A stretch of 11,449 nt of DNA from Candidatus Portnoybacteria bacterium CG02_land_8_20_14_3_00_45_8 (GTDB lineage: Bacteria; Patescibacteriota; Minisyncoccia; Portnoybacterales; GWB1-42-6). The stretch is from positions 1 to 11,449 of the forward strand of contig PEUE01000044.1 of the NCBI GenBank assembly GCA_002780785.1, in the 5' to 3' direction. A program made the translations under genes and the position numbers. Each line of letters opens with the position of its first letter. Positions within the stretch are counted from its first letter, which is position 1. Positions 5,567 to 11,258 of the stretch are shown here, piece after piece. The notes beneath the pieces were generated by a model. That model searched no databases. It was not told the DNA's origin and worked only from the letters and a program-made list of their open reading frames with translations.

Positions 5567-7571
5567 CAAAAAAAGAACAATTTTGTCTTGGCCTTTTATT
5601 TTAAGGGCTTCTTTGGTTTTATTAATTTTTGGGTTGCTGGCCAGTTTTTTAATTCACAACGCCACGGCAATAAATCAGGATTTGGGGCGGCACTTGAAAT
5701 TGGGGCAGATAATTTGGCAAACTAAGCACATTCCCAACACCAATTTATTTTCCTACACCGAGCCGAATTTTCCATTCACTAATCACCACTGGCTGAGCGA
5801 AGTGATTTTTTATGGAATCTATACGGCGGGCGGATTCAAGGGGTTAATTTTATTTACGGCTTTGATGGGGCTCTTAAGTTTTGGGCTGGTGTTTGCCTTG
5901 GCGTGGCGGCGCAAATATTTTTTGCTGACTATTTGGGCCGCCGTCTTAAGCGTCGGCTTGCTGATAGAGCGTACTGATATCCGGCCGGAGATTTTTGGTT
6001 GGTTGGGCCTGGCGCTGTTTTTGGTTATTTTAGACAGGAACAAAGAAAAAATTAAGCTCTCAATTTGGTGGCTGCTGCCCGTGCAACTGCTTTGGGTTAA
6101 TTTGCATATTTCTTTTGTTTATGGCTTGGCGTTGATTTTTATCTTTTTTCTGGACCGGCTGTGGGCGCGGCGCCAAACCATTCATCTGCTGGCTCGTAAA
6201 AAAAAGATAGATAGTTATATCGCCACGACAATTTTTATTGGCGCATTGCTGGGCTTGATATCTTTTATTAATCCCAATACCTGGCGGGGCGCGCTTTATC
6301 CTTTGTCAGTTTTCAAAAATTACGGCTATGCCATCACGGAAAATCAATCGCCGTTCTTTTTGGCCAAGCTGGCAGCCAGCCCCACGATTATTTTTTTCAA
6401 AGCGGCGTTGGTGATTCTGGCCTTAGGTTTTATAGTTAATTGGCGGCGCTTCAACTTTTTTTATTTTTTGATATCGTTGCTGGTAACGGTGATGTCCTGC
6501 TCGGCAATCCGCAATTTTCCGTTGATGGGGTTGATTATTTTGCCGGTATTGGTTAGTAATTTTTCTCAAGCCCGAGAGAGCTGGAGCAAATATTTTGTCT
6601 GGTGGACCAAAAATCGGCTGCGGCCATGGCTGCGTCTCTTGACCATTTTGGCTATTTTTGCTATTTTAATAGGGAGCATTTATTGTATTGTTTCCAATCG
6701 GTTTTACCTGAAATGGGGCAAGGCCGACCGCTTTGGGCTATCGGTGCCGATGGGCGCCGCCAAGGCGGTTGATTTTTTGCAAGAGCAGAAAATTAGCGGC
6801 CGGATGTTTAATAATTTTGACATCGGCAGCTACCTTATTTGGCGGTTGTATCCGCAGCAACAGGTTTTTGTTGATAACCGGAGAGAGGCCTATTCGGACG
6901 ATTTTTGGCAGTCCGTTTATATTCCAATGCAAAATGACGCCGCAACTTGGCAGCGGCTGGCGGACGATGTTTATCGGTTTGATTACGTGTTTTTTGTTCA
7001 CACCGATGCTACGCCCTGGGGACAGAACTTTTTAAAAAATATTTGGCAAAACAAGAATTGGCGGTTGATTTATTTGGACCCGACGGCCACTATTTGGGTG
7101 CGTAATACCGCTAGCAATAAGGGTCTGATTGAAAAATTTGGTTTAGATAAGGAAAGTTTAGCCAAAAAGAACATTGAGTATCTCTTGGGCAACAACATTA
7201 ATAGCGATAGCATCAATGATTGGGTTTGCTTGGGGAGCTTTTTTAAAAATCTCGGGTTTAACGATTTAGCTCTACCGCTTTATGAACGGGCGTTTAGTTT
7301 ATATTCTCAAGACAAAAATTTGGCCTTTACTCTGGGAACGTTAAATCTTAACCAAGGCAAAACCGGCCAAGCGCTTAATTATTTTAAAAAAGCAACGGAG
7401 CTGGATGCAAATTACGAGCAGGCCCATCTAGTTTTGGGCGAAGTTTATTATCAGCAGGGAGATTTTTCTGAAGCGCGCCGGGCTTGGGAAAAAGTTTTAT
7501 CGATTGATCCTGGCGACCAGCAAGCCAAACTTTATTTGGATAATATGGGGCTGATACCATTTAAAAAATAA
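5535..7571 (+). CDS. GT-C-like membrane protein with C-terminal TPRs
   Basis: 678 aa, with about ten hydrophobic segments between residues 20 and 385, then a soluble region. Early motifs DLGRH (49-53) and HHWLSE (84-89), in the first loop after TM1, resemble the acidic/His loop of GT-C (dolichyl-phosphate-mannose-type) glycosyltransferases, which use polyprenyl-phosphate sugars at the outer face of the membrane. The post-membrane stretch FNNFDIGSYLIWRLYP...VFVDNRREAY (about 425-453) is typical of uncharacterised bacterial proteins of this type. Residues about 562-670 hold two to three tetratricopeptide repeats, such as QALNYFKKATELD (612-624) and EARRAWEKVLSIDP (646-659), likely for protein contacts. 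The chosen ATG 5535 lacks a Shine-Dalgarno sequence; an overlapping small ORF upstream has one. The substrate is unknown. Membrane location and TPRs are confident, glycosyltransferase activity moderate. Confidence 0.85.
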   Translation: MRKRPVLENFSKKRTILSWPFILRASLVLLIFGLLASFLIHNATAINQDLGRHLKLGQIIWQTKHIPNTNLFSYTEPNFPFTNHHWLSEVIFYGIYTAGGFKGLILFTALMGLLSFGLVFALAWRRKYFLLTIWAAVLSVGLLIERTDIRPEIFGWLGLALFLVILDRNKEKIKLSIWWLLPVQLLWVNLHISFVYGLALIFIFFLDRLWARRQTIHLLARKKKIDSYIATTIFIGALLGLISFINPNTWRGALYPLSVFKNYGYAITENQSPFFLAKLAASPTIIFFKAALVILALGFIVNWRRFNFFYFLISLLVTVMSCSAIRNFPLMGLIILPVLVSNFSQARESWSKYFVWWTKNRLRPWLRLLTILAIFAILIGSIYCIVSNRFYLKWGKADRFGLSVPMGAAKAVDFLQEQKISGRMFNNFDIGSYLIWRLYPQQQVFVDNRREAYSDDFWQSVYIPMQNDAATWQRLADDVYRFDYVFFVHTDATPWGQNFLKNIWQNKNWRLIYLDPTATIWVRNTASNKGLIEKFGLDKESLAKKNIEYLLGNNINSDSINDWVCLGSFFKNLGFNDLALPLYERAFSLYSQDKNLAFTLGTLNLNQGKTGQALNYFKKATELDANYEQAHLVLGEVYYQQGDFSEARRAWEKVLSIDPGDQQAKLYLDNMGLIPFKK

Positions 7572-7572
7572 A

Positions 7573-7663
7573 AATCATATTAACATATTAACATTCTAAC
7601 ATTTAAGCATTGGAGCCCTTTGTTTTTGTTAAAATGCTAAAATGTTTTAATGTTTAAATGATT
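7573..7663. repeat. Stop-to-start imperfect palindrome before rpmF
   Basis: Arms 7573-7609 and 7627-7663 align without gaps as inverted copies, with about 28 of 37 positions matching, and a 17-nt loop. Each arm is a degenerate 8-nt array: ATATTAAC-like on the left; GTTAAAAT, GCTAAAAT, GTTTTAAT, GTTTAAAT on the right. It starts 1 nt after the previous stop and ends 1 nt before the rpmF ATG, leaving no room for a Shine-Dalgarno sequence. Confidence 0.85.
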
Positions 7664-7664
7664 T

Positions 7665-7955
7665 ATGCCGATACCAAAACAACGACATACTAAGTCCAGG
7701 AGGAACAGACGGCGCTCTCATCACGCGCTTAAGCTTTTAAGCATGGGCAAATGCCCCAAGTGCGGGCAAGAAATCATGCCTCATCAGGTTTGCAAGAATT
7801 GCGGCACTTATCAGGGGCGGCAAGTGATTGACGTGCTAAAAAAGCTGACTAAAAAAGAGCAGAAAAAACGTAAAAAAGAATTGGCGGAGCAGGAAGAGCA
7901 GGCCAAAACAGAAAAACCGCTGGATGCAGCAGAGCTTAGTAAAAATAATAAATAA
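7665..7955 (+). CDS. rpmF: Ribosomal protein bL32
   Basis: Large-subunit ribosomal protein near the peptidyl-transferase/exit region. The N terminus MPIPKQRHTKSRRNRRR is the usual basic L32 leader. Four cysteines, C30, C33, C43 and C46 (CPKC...CKNC), form the zinc ribbon, and GTYQGRQV follows as expected. Typical L32 stops at about 57-60 residues; this one has 96 because of a 40-residue Lys/Glu/Gln-rich helical tail. No Shine-Dalgarno sequence is present, and the start codon abuts a palindromic spacer. It leads the co-directional set rpmF-nusB-rnc-rpsP, a translation and RNA-processing cluster. Confidence 0.96.
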   Translation: MPIPKQRHTKSRRNRRRSHHALKLLSMGKCPKCGQEIMPHQVCKNCGTYQGRQVIDVLKKLTKKEQKKRKKELAEQEEQAKTEKPLDAAELSKNNK

Positions 7956-8066
7956 TCAAATCCTAAGAAACAAGAAACAAACAAGTTCCAATAATCAAAT
8001 TCCAAACTTTTTTGTGATTTGTGAATTGAAATTTATTTGGTTATTGTATCTTGTGTCTTGGTTATT
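7951..8066. repeat. Stop-to-start imperfect palindrome before nusB
   Basis: Arms of 56 nt (7951-8006 and 8011-8066) are inverted copies without gaps, about 40 of 56 positions identical, around a 4-nt centre. Both arms show a 7-nt period, for example AAGAAAC AAGAAAC on the left and TCTTGTG TCTTGGT on the right. The left arm overlaps the rpmF stop codon and the right arm ends 8 nt before the nusB ATG. Confidence 0.9.
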
Positions 8067-8074
8067 GATAGCCC

Positions 8075-8512
8075 ATGGCTAATCGACATCTCGCCAGATC
8101 CATCGCTATGCAATCGCTCTATGAGTGGGATTTTTGGGGTAAGGATGAAAACAAGCTAAAAGAAGCGGTGGCTAAAAATATGCAGGAATTTGGGCCGGGC
8201 CTGGACGGCGAGGAATTTATTTGGCGGCTGATTAAGGGCGTGATAGATAATTTAGCCAAAATAGATAAGATAATTGAAAAGTCGGCGCCCGAATGGCCGC
8301 TGGAGCAGATAACGATAATTGACCGCAATATTTTGCGCCTGGGGCTTTATGAGTTGTTGTTTAGCAATCGTCAGGAAGTGCCGCCTAAGGTGGCGATCAA
8401 TGAGGCGATTGAGCTGGCCAAAGGTTTTAGCGGCGAGAGTTCCGGAAAATTCGTCAACGGCGTTTTAGGCACGGTTTATCGGGAAATCGGCGAACCGCAG
8501 AAAGATGAATAA
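8075..8512 (+). CDS. nusB: Transcription antitermination factor NusB
   Basis: Small all-helical protein (145 aa) that with NusE/S10 binds boxA RNA and supports processive rRNA transcription. The N terminus [20 protein letters not shown] matches the RNA-binding helix of the family. The centre has [15 protein letters not shown], and the diagnostic end [16 protein letters not shown]...KFVNGVLG is intact. Length is normal. The ATG at 8075 is the first in frame with family similarity; no Shine-Dalgarno sequence precedes it. The gene lies between rpmF and rnc, all on the plus strand, separated by palindromic spacers. This fits a role in rRNA synthesis next to the RNase that processes rRNA. Confidence 0.96.
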   Translation: MANRHLARSIAMQSLYEWDFWGKDENKLKEAVAKNMQEFGPGLDGEEFIWRLIKGVIDNLAKIDKIIEKSAPEWPLEQITIIDRNILRLGLYELLFSNRQEVPPKVAINEAIELAKGFSGESSGKFVNGVLGTVYREIGEPQKDE

Positions 8513-8531
8513 TTAAATTAGTTCAAATCTC

Positions 8532-8634
8532 AAAGTTCAAAACTCGAAACTAAAGCGTAAAGCCCAAAAACTAAAAATTAAGTTTTGAGTTTTAAGTTAT
8601 GGTTTTGACTTTTGAGTTTTGCGTTTTGAGTTTT
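8532..8634. repeat. Stop-to-start imperfect palindrome before rnc
   Basis: Arms centred on 8583 match without gaps; the inner 43 nt (8538-8580 against 8586-8628) agree at about 30 positions. The right arm has a 7-nt period (TTTTGAG, TTTTAAG, TTTGACT, TTTGAGT, TTTGCGT, TTTGAGT), and the left arm has complementary words such as TTCAAAT, CTCAAAG, TTCAAAA. It ends 4 nt before the rnc ATG. Confidence 0.85.
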
Positions 8635-8638
8635 ATCA

Positions 8639-9340
8639 ATGAAAGAATTATCAGTGTTTGAAAAAAAAATCGGGATAAAATTTAACAACCAGGACTTGCT
8701 TCAGCAGGCCTTGGTGCATCGCTCTTTTTTGAACGAGAATCCGGATTTTCGTCTGCCGCATAACGAGCGTCTGGAATTTTTGGGTGATGCGGTGTTGGAG
8801 TTGGCGGTTACGCAGTATCTCTATGAGAGCTATCCTAATCCCGAGGGCGAGCTGACCACTTGGCGAGCGGCCTTGGTTAACGCCAAGAAACTGGCCGAGG
8901 TGGCCGAAGAGATTGGCATTAACGGATTTTTGTTGTTGAGCCGGGGTGAGGCGCGCGACACGGGACGGGCCAGGCAATATATTATGGCCAATGCCATGGA
9001 GGCGTTGATTGGCGTGATTTATTTGGATAAGGGTTTTGAGGTAAGCCGGCAGTTCGTGGAAAAATATGTTATCAAACACTTGTCGGATATTCTGGCCAGC
9101 GGCGCTTATCGCGACGCCAAAAGTTTGTTTCAGGAAGAGGCGCAGGACAAGGTGGGCGTGACTCCAAATTACGAAGTGATGGAAGAGTGGGGGCCGGATC
9201 ACGCTAAGAATTTCCGGGTCGGAGTATTTTTGAACGATGAATTAGTGGCTGAAGGCGAGGGTATCTCTAAGCAGGAGGCCCAACAAAAAGCGGCCGAAAA
9301 GGGGTTATCGGCTAAGGGCTGGAACGGAAACAATAAGTGA
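8639..9340 (+). CDS. rnc: Ribonuclease III
   Basis: Double-strand-specific endoribonuclease for rRNA precursors and structured mRNAs (233 aa, normal length). The RNase III domain has HNERLEFLGDAVLELA (41-56), with E43, E46 and D50 equivalent to E. coli E38, E41 and D45. The second catalytic region reads ANAMEALIGVIYLD (117-130): E121 matches E. coli E117, but N118 stands where E. coli has D114. A double-stranded RNA-binding domain covers about 157-226 (DAKSLFQEEAQ, then KQEAQQKAAEKGL). The start at ATG 8639 directly follows a palindromic spacer without a Shine-Dalgarno sequence, and its stop codon lies in the first unit of a 14-nt tandem repeat. The hairpin spacers around it could be substrates, which is inference. 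Confidence 0.97.
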   Translation: MKELSVFEKKIGIKFNNQDLLQQALVHRSFLNENPDFRLPHNERLEFLGDAVLELAVTQYLYESYPNPEGELTTWRAALVNAKKLAEVAEEIGINGFLLLSRGEARDTGRARQYIMANAMEALIGVIYLDKGFEVSRQFVEKYVIKHLSDILASGAYRDAKSLFQEEAQDKVGVTPNYEVMEEWGPDHAKNFRVGVFLNDELVAEGEGISKQEAQQKAAEKGLSAKGWNGNNK

Positions 9341-9479
9341 TAAGTGTCCAGTGATAAGTGTCCAGTAAAAACGCTAATAACTGATTACTTTTTATTAGAC
9401 ACTTTTTTGTCTGGACAAAATAAGTTTTTTGCACTATCTTACACTTAATACTTAAATCTAATCACTAATCACTATTTTT
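9336..9479. repeat. Palindromic spacer with tandem 14-mer before rpsP
   Basis: The left part is two exact copies of AGTGATAAGTGTCC (9336-9349, 9350-9363), the first containing the rnc stop. The right part has 7-nt words ATACTTA, TCACTAA, TCACTAT. Inverted symmetry centres at 9404.5, where AGACA (9397-9401) and TGTCT (9408-9412) form a hairpin. The arms 9339-9401 and 9408-9470 match at about half of positions overall, best at the outer ends and centre. Confidence 0.75.
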
Positions 9480-9938
9480 ATGTTAGTTATCAGATTAACC
9501 AGGACAGGTAAAAAAAATCAGCCCAGTTACCGCGTGGTGGTAACTGAAAAAACTAATTCCGTCAAAGGGAAGTTTCTTGAAATTTTGGGACACTACACTC
9601 CTCGGCTTAAGCAGAATTCTTTGGACGGGGAACGCATTAAATATTGGATTTCCAAAGGCGCGCAGGTTTCCGATACCGTGCACAATCTACTGGTGAACGA
9701 AAAAGTGATTGTCGCGGCCAAAGTTAAGGCCTGGCGGCCCAAGAAAAAAACGCAAGAAGCTCGCCTCGTTCTAAGCGAAGCGGAACGGGCCAATAAGGCC
9801 GCAGCCGCGGCTAAGGCCGAAGCGCCCAAAACCAAAGAAGCGGCTCCGGCAGAAACAAAAGAAGAAGCGCCAGCCGAAGAGCCAGTGAAGGAAGAGCCGA
9901 AGGCCGAAACTCCGGTTGAAGAGCCCAAAACAGAGTAA
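9480..9938 (+). CDS. rpsP: Ribosomal protein bS16
   Basis: Small-subunit assembly protein. The first 80 residues are the S16 domain: MLVIRLTRTGKKNQPSYRVV at the start, KFLEILGHYTPR at 31-42, and the usual IKYWISKGAQVSDTV. Standard S16 has about 80-90 residues; here a tail of about 60 residues made almost only of Ala, Pro, Glu and Lys follows, so the total is 152. The tail is probably disordered and net acidic at its end, contrasting with the basic core. It is followed directly by a hairpin terminator and a new promoter, so it closes the rpmF-nusB-rnc-rpsP group. No Shine-Dalgarno sequence was found. Confidence 0.96.
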   Translation: MLVIRLTRTGKKNQPSYRVVVTEKTNSVKGKFLEILGHYTPRLKQNSLDGERIKYWISKGAQVSDTVHNLLVNEKVIVAAKVKAWRPKKKTQEARLVLSEAERANKAAAAAKAEAPKTKEAAPAETKEEAPAEEPVKEEPKAETPVEEPKTE

Positions 9939-9945
9939 TATCTAT

Positions 9946-9976
9946 AAAATCGCCCCTCAAAAGGCGGTTTTTGTTT
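9946..9976 (+). terminator. Intrinsic terminator after rpsP
   Basis: Stem AAAATCGCC (9946-9954) with GGCGGTTTT (9963-9971), one T-G wobble, 8-nt loop, then a T-rich tail. It lies 8 nt after the rpsP stop codon. Confidence 0.8.
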
Positions 9977-9978
9977 CA

Positions 9979-10007
9979 TTGACAAAGATATTTTTCGGCT
10001 TTATAAT
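9979..10007 (+). promoter_or_regulatory. Consensus sigma70-type promoter for khpA
   Basis: TTGACA (9979-9984), a 17-nt spacer and TATAAT (10002-10007): a perfect match to both boxes and spacing. It begins 3 nt after the rpsP terminator. The predicted start is near 10014. Confidence 0.9.
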
Positions 10008-10013
10008 GAGCCA

Positions 10014-10050
10014 AAGCGGCAGGCAGATAATTCTGGGTCGACTGCTGCTT
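10014..10050 (+). promoter_or_regulatory. 5'-terminal stem-loop of khpA leader
   Basis: AAGCGGCAG (10014-10022) pairs with CTGCTGCTT (10042-10050), with an inner CAGA/TCTG hairpin. It starts at about the predicted first transcribed base and is followed by an A-rich, unstructured stretch up to the start codon. It may protect the 5' end or control translation. Confidence 0.55.
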
Positions 10051-10067
10051 AAAAAATAAATACGTAC

Positions 10068-10415
10068 ATGACTAAAAAGAAAGATATGGCTAAATACGTT
10101 GACCAGGAATTCGTTGAATTCGTGATCAAGGGCTTGGTTGACCATCCTGATGATGTCAAAACTGACCGCAAGGTGGATGAAATGGGAGTTCTTTTGACTC
10201 TCAAAGTAAACCCCGAGGATATGGGTCAGGTGATTGGCCGTCAGGGCGGCACGGCTCGAGCCATCCGCACTCTGCTGCGCGTTATTGGTGCCAAGCACAA
10301 CGCTCGCATCAATTTCAAGATTGAAGAGCCGGAAGGCGGTCGGGGTCCCCGCAGTCGCGAGGAAGCTCCGGTTGTCAGAGACGTTGACCAGGTGGTTGAC
10401 GACTTGAAACTCTAG
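10068..10415 (+). CDS. khpA: KH-domain RNA-binding protein KhpA
   Basis: A small single-KH-domain protein (115 aa) of the KhpA/YlqC type, which binds RNA and in other bacteria partners KhpB in cell-size and small-RNA functions. The KH core DMGQVIGRQGGTARAIRTLL (51-70) has the GRQG loop, and the family-typical VDHPDDV (24-30) precedes it. A charged, Gly/Arg-containing C-terminal extension ends the protein. ATG 10068 is annotated; ATG 10086 (MAKYVDQEF) is equally plausible because the extra residues are lysine-rich only and AAGAAAG lies just before it. The gene has its own consensus promoter and sits between rpsP and trmD as in many bacteria, but rimM is absent. Confidence 0.92.
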   Translation: MTKKKDMAKYVDQEFVEFVIKGLVDHPDDVKTDRKVDEMGVLLTLKVNPEDMGQVIGRQGGTARAIRTLLRVIGAKHNARINFKIEEPEGGRGPRSREEAPVVRDVDQVVDDLKL

Positions 10416-10439
10416 AACGAATTTGTTTCGCAATTACCC

Positions 10440-10479
10440 AAAAATCGTGCTATTCTGAAAGTAGCGCGATTTTTGTTTT
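10440..10479 (+). terminator. Hairpin terminator/attenuator at trmD start
   Basis: A 13-bp stem, AAAAATCGTGCTA (10440-10452) with TAGCGCGATTTTT (10462-10474), one wobble pair, 9-nt loop, then GTTTT running into ATG 10480. It terminates khpA but touches the next gene. TGCTATTCT at 10448-10456 resembles an extended -10 that could restart transcription for trmD, without a good -35. Confidence 0.75.
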
Positions 10480-11160
10480 ATGGTAAAATTTGATATTATA
10501 ACAATTTTTCCCAAAATTTTTGACTCGTATTTTTCCGAGACGATTTTGAATCGGGCGCAAAAGAAGGGGTGGATAGAAATTAAGACGCACGATTTACGGC
10601 AGTGGACAGAAGACAATCATAAATCCGTGGACGATTCGCCCTATGGCGGCGGACCGGGGATGGTGCTAAAAATTGGACCTATTTACAAAGCGGTTCAATT
10701 TTTAAAATCAAAAATCAAAAATCAAAAATCAAAATTAAAAGGCAAAAGTAAAAAAGTCAGGGTAATTTTATTTAGCGCCAAAGGCAAGCCGTATGCGCAG
10801 GAAGATGCCAGACGTCTGGCGCAATATGAGCAAATAATTATGATTTGCGGGCGGTATGAAGGGGTGGATGAGCGGGTGGCTGAACGCATTGCGGACGAGG
10901 AGCTGTCTGTGGGTAATTTTGTGCTGACGGGTGGCGAAATTCCTGCTATGATAGTAGTAGACGCGGTTTCACGACTGGTGCCGGGAGTTTTGGGTAAAGA
11001 AGCGAGCTTAAAGGACGAAAGTTTTTGCCGCGAAGGCTACCGGGAGTATCCCCAATATACGAGGCCAGAGAAGTTTAAAAAGTGGGGGGTGCCGGAAGTG
11101 TTGTTGGGAGGAAATCATCAAGCTATTGATGATTGGCGGAAGAAAAAATGCAAAATGTAA
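10480..11160 (+). CDS. trmD: tRNA (guanine-N1)-methyltransferase
   Basis: Transfers methyl from S-adenosylmethionine to N1 of G37 in tRNAs with G36, which prevents +1 frameshifts. SPOUT-fold signatures are present: DDSPYGGGPGMVL (51-63), CGRYEGVDERV (123-133), SVGNFVLTGGEIPAM (143-157), DAVSRLVPGVLG with D161 as catalytic aspartate, EYPQYTRP (189-196) and VPEVLLGGNH (204-213). At 226 aa it is shorter than the E. coli enzyme (about 255) at the C terminus. A lysine-rich insertion (about 76-92) is encoded by a heptamer repeat tract, and the last residues KKKCKM are encoded by the start of the next AT-rich repeat spacer. The start codon directly follows a terminator-like hairpin; no Shine-Dalgarno sequence is present. 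Confidence 0.97.
   Translation: MVKFDIITIFPKIFDSYFSETILNRAQKKGWIEIKTHDLRQWTEDNHKSVDDSPYGGGPGMVLKIGPIYKAVQFLKSKIKNQKSKLKGKSKKVRVILFSAKGKPYAQEDARRLAQYEQIIMICGRYEGVDERVAERIADEELSVGNFVLTGGEIPAMIVVDAVSRLVPGVLGKEASLKDESFCREGYREYPQYTRPEKFKKWGVPEVLLGGNHQAIDDWRKKKCKM
10704..10736 (+). repeat. Heptamer tandem tract inside trmD
   Basis: Three exact AAAAATC units (10710-10730) flanked by AAAATC and AAAATT. It encodes part of the Lys/Ser/Asn/Gln-rich insertion. Any gain or loss of one unit would shift the trmD frame. Confidence 0.85.
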
Positions 11161-11165
11161 ATCTC

Positions 11166-11257
11166 AAAATTAAAAATGACAATGAAAAATGTTAAAATCA
11201 GTCCCGCAGCTGCGGGACACCAAAATTTTACATTTTGATATTTTCATTTTAAATTTT
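11166..11257. repeat. Palindromic spacer before rpiB with GC-rich core
   Basis: Imperfect AT-rich arms (about 11166-11198 and 11222-11257) with a 7-nt rhythm flank a perfect palindrome, GTCCCGCAGCTGCGGGAC (11201-11218). It ends 1 nt before the rpiB ATG and begins 5 nt after the trmD stop. Confidence 0.8.
11179..11231 (+). repeat. Dispersed hairpin repeat, copy B
   Basis: Same order of elements as copy A (81-134, opposite strand): ACAATG, AAAATGTTAAAAT, GC-rich stem, ACCAAAATTTTAC. The stem here is TCCCGCA/TGCGGGA closed by G-C, against TCCCCGC/GCGGGGA closed by A-T in copy A. The flanks are nearly identical. Confidence 0.75.
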
Positions 11258-11258
11258 T

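Noticed and set aside
8651..9202. 183-aa minus-strand ORF inside rnc
   Set aside because: Antisense shadow of RNase III with no recognisable motif.
9336..9366. Two 14-nt direct repeats considered as a CRISPR start
   Set aside because: Adjacent units without spacers and only about two copies; part of the palindromic spacer.
9593..9985. 130-aa minus-strand Ser/Ala-rich ORF over rpsP
   Set aside because: Its composition is the mirror of the Ala/Pro/Glu tail of S16 and it crosses the terminator and promoter.
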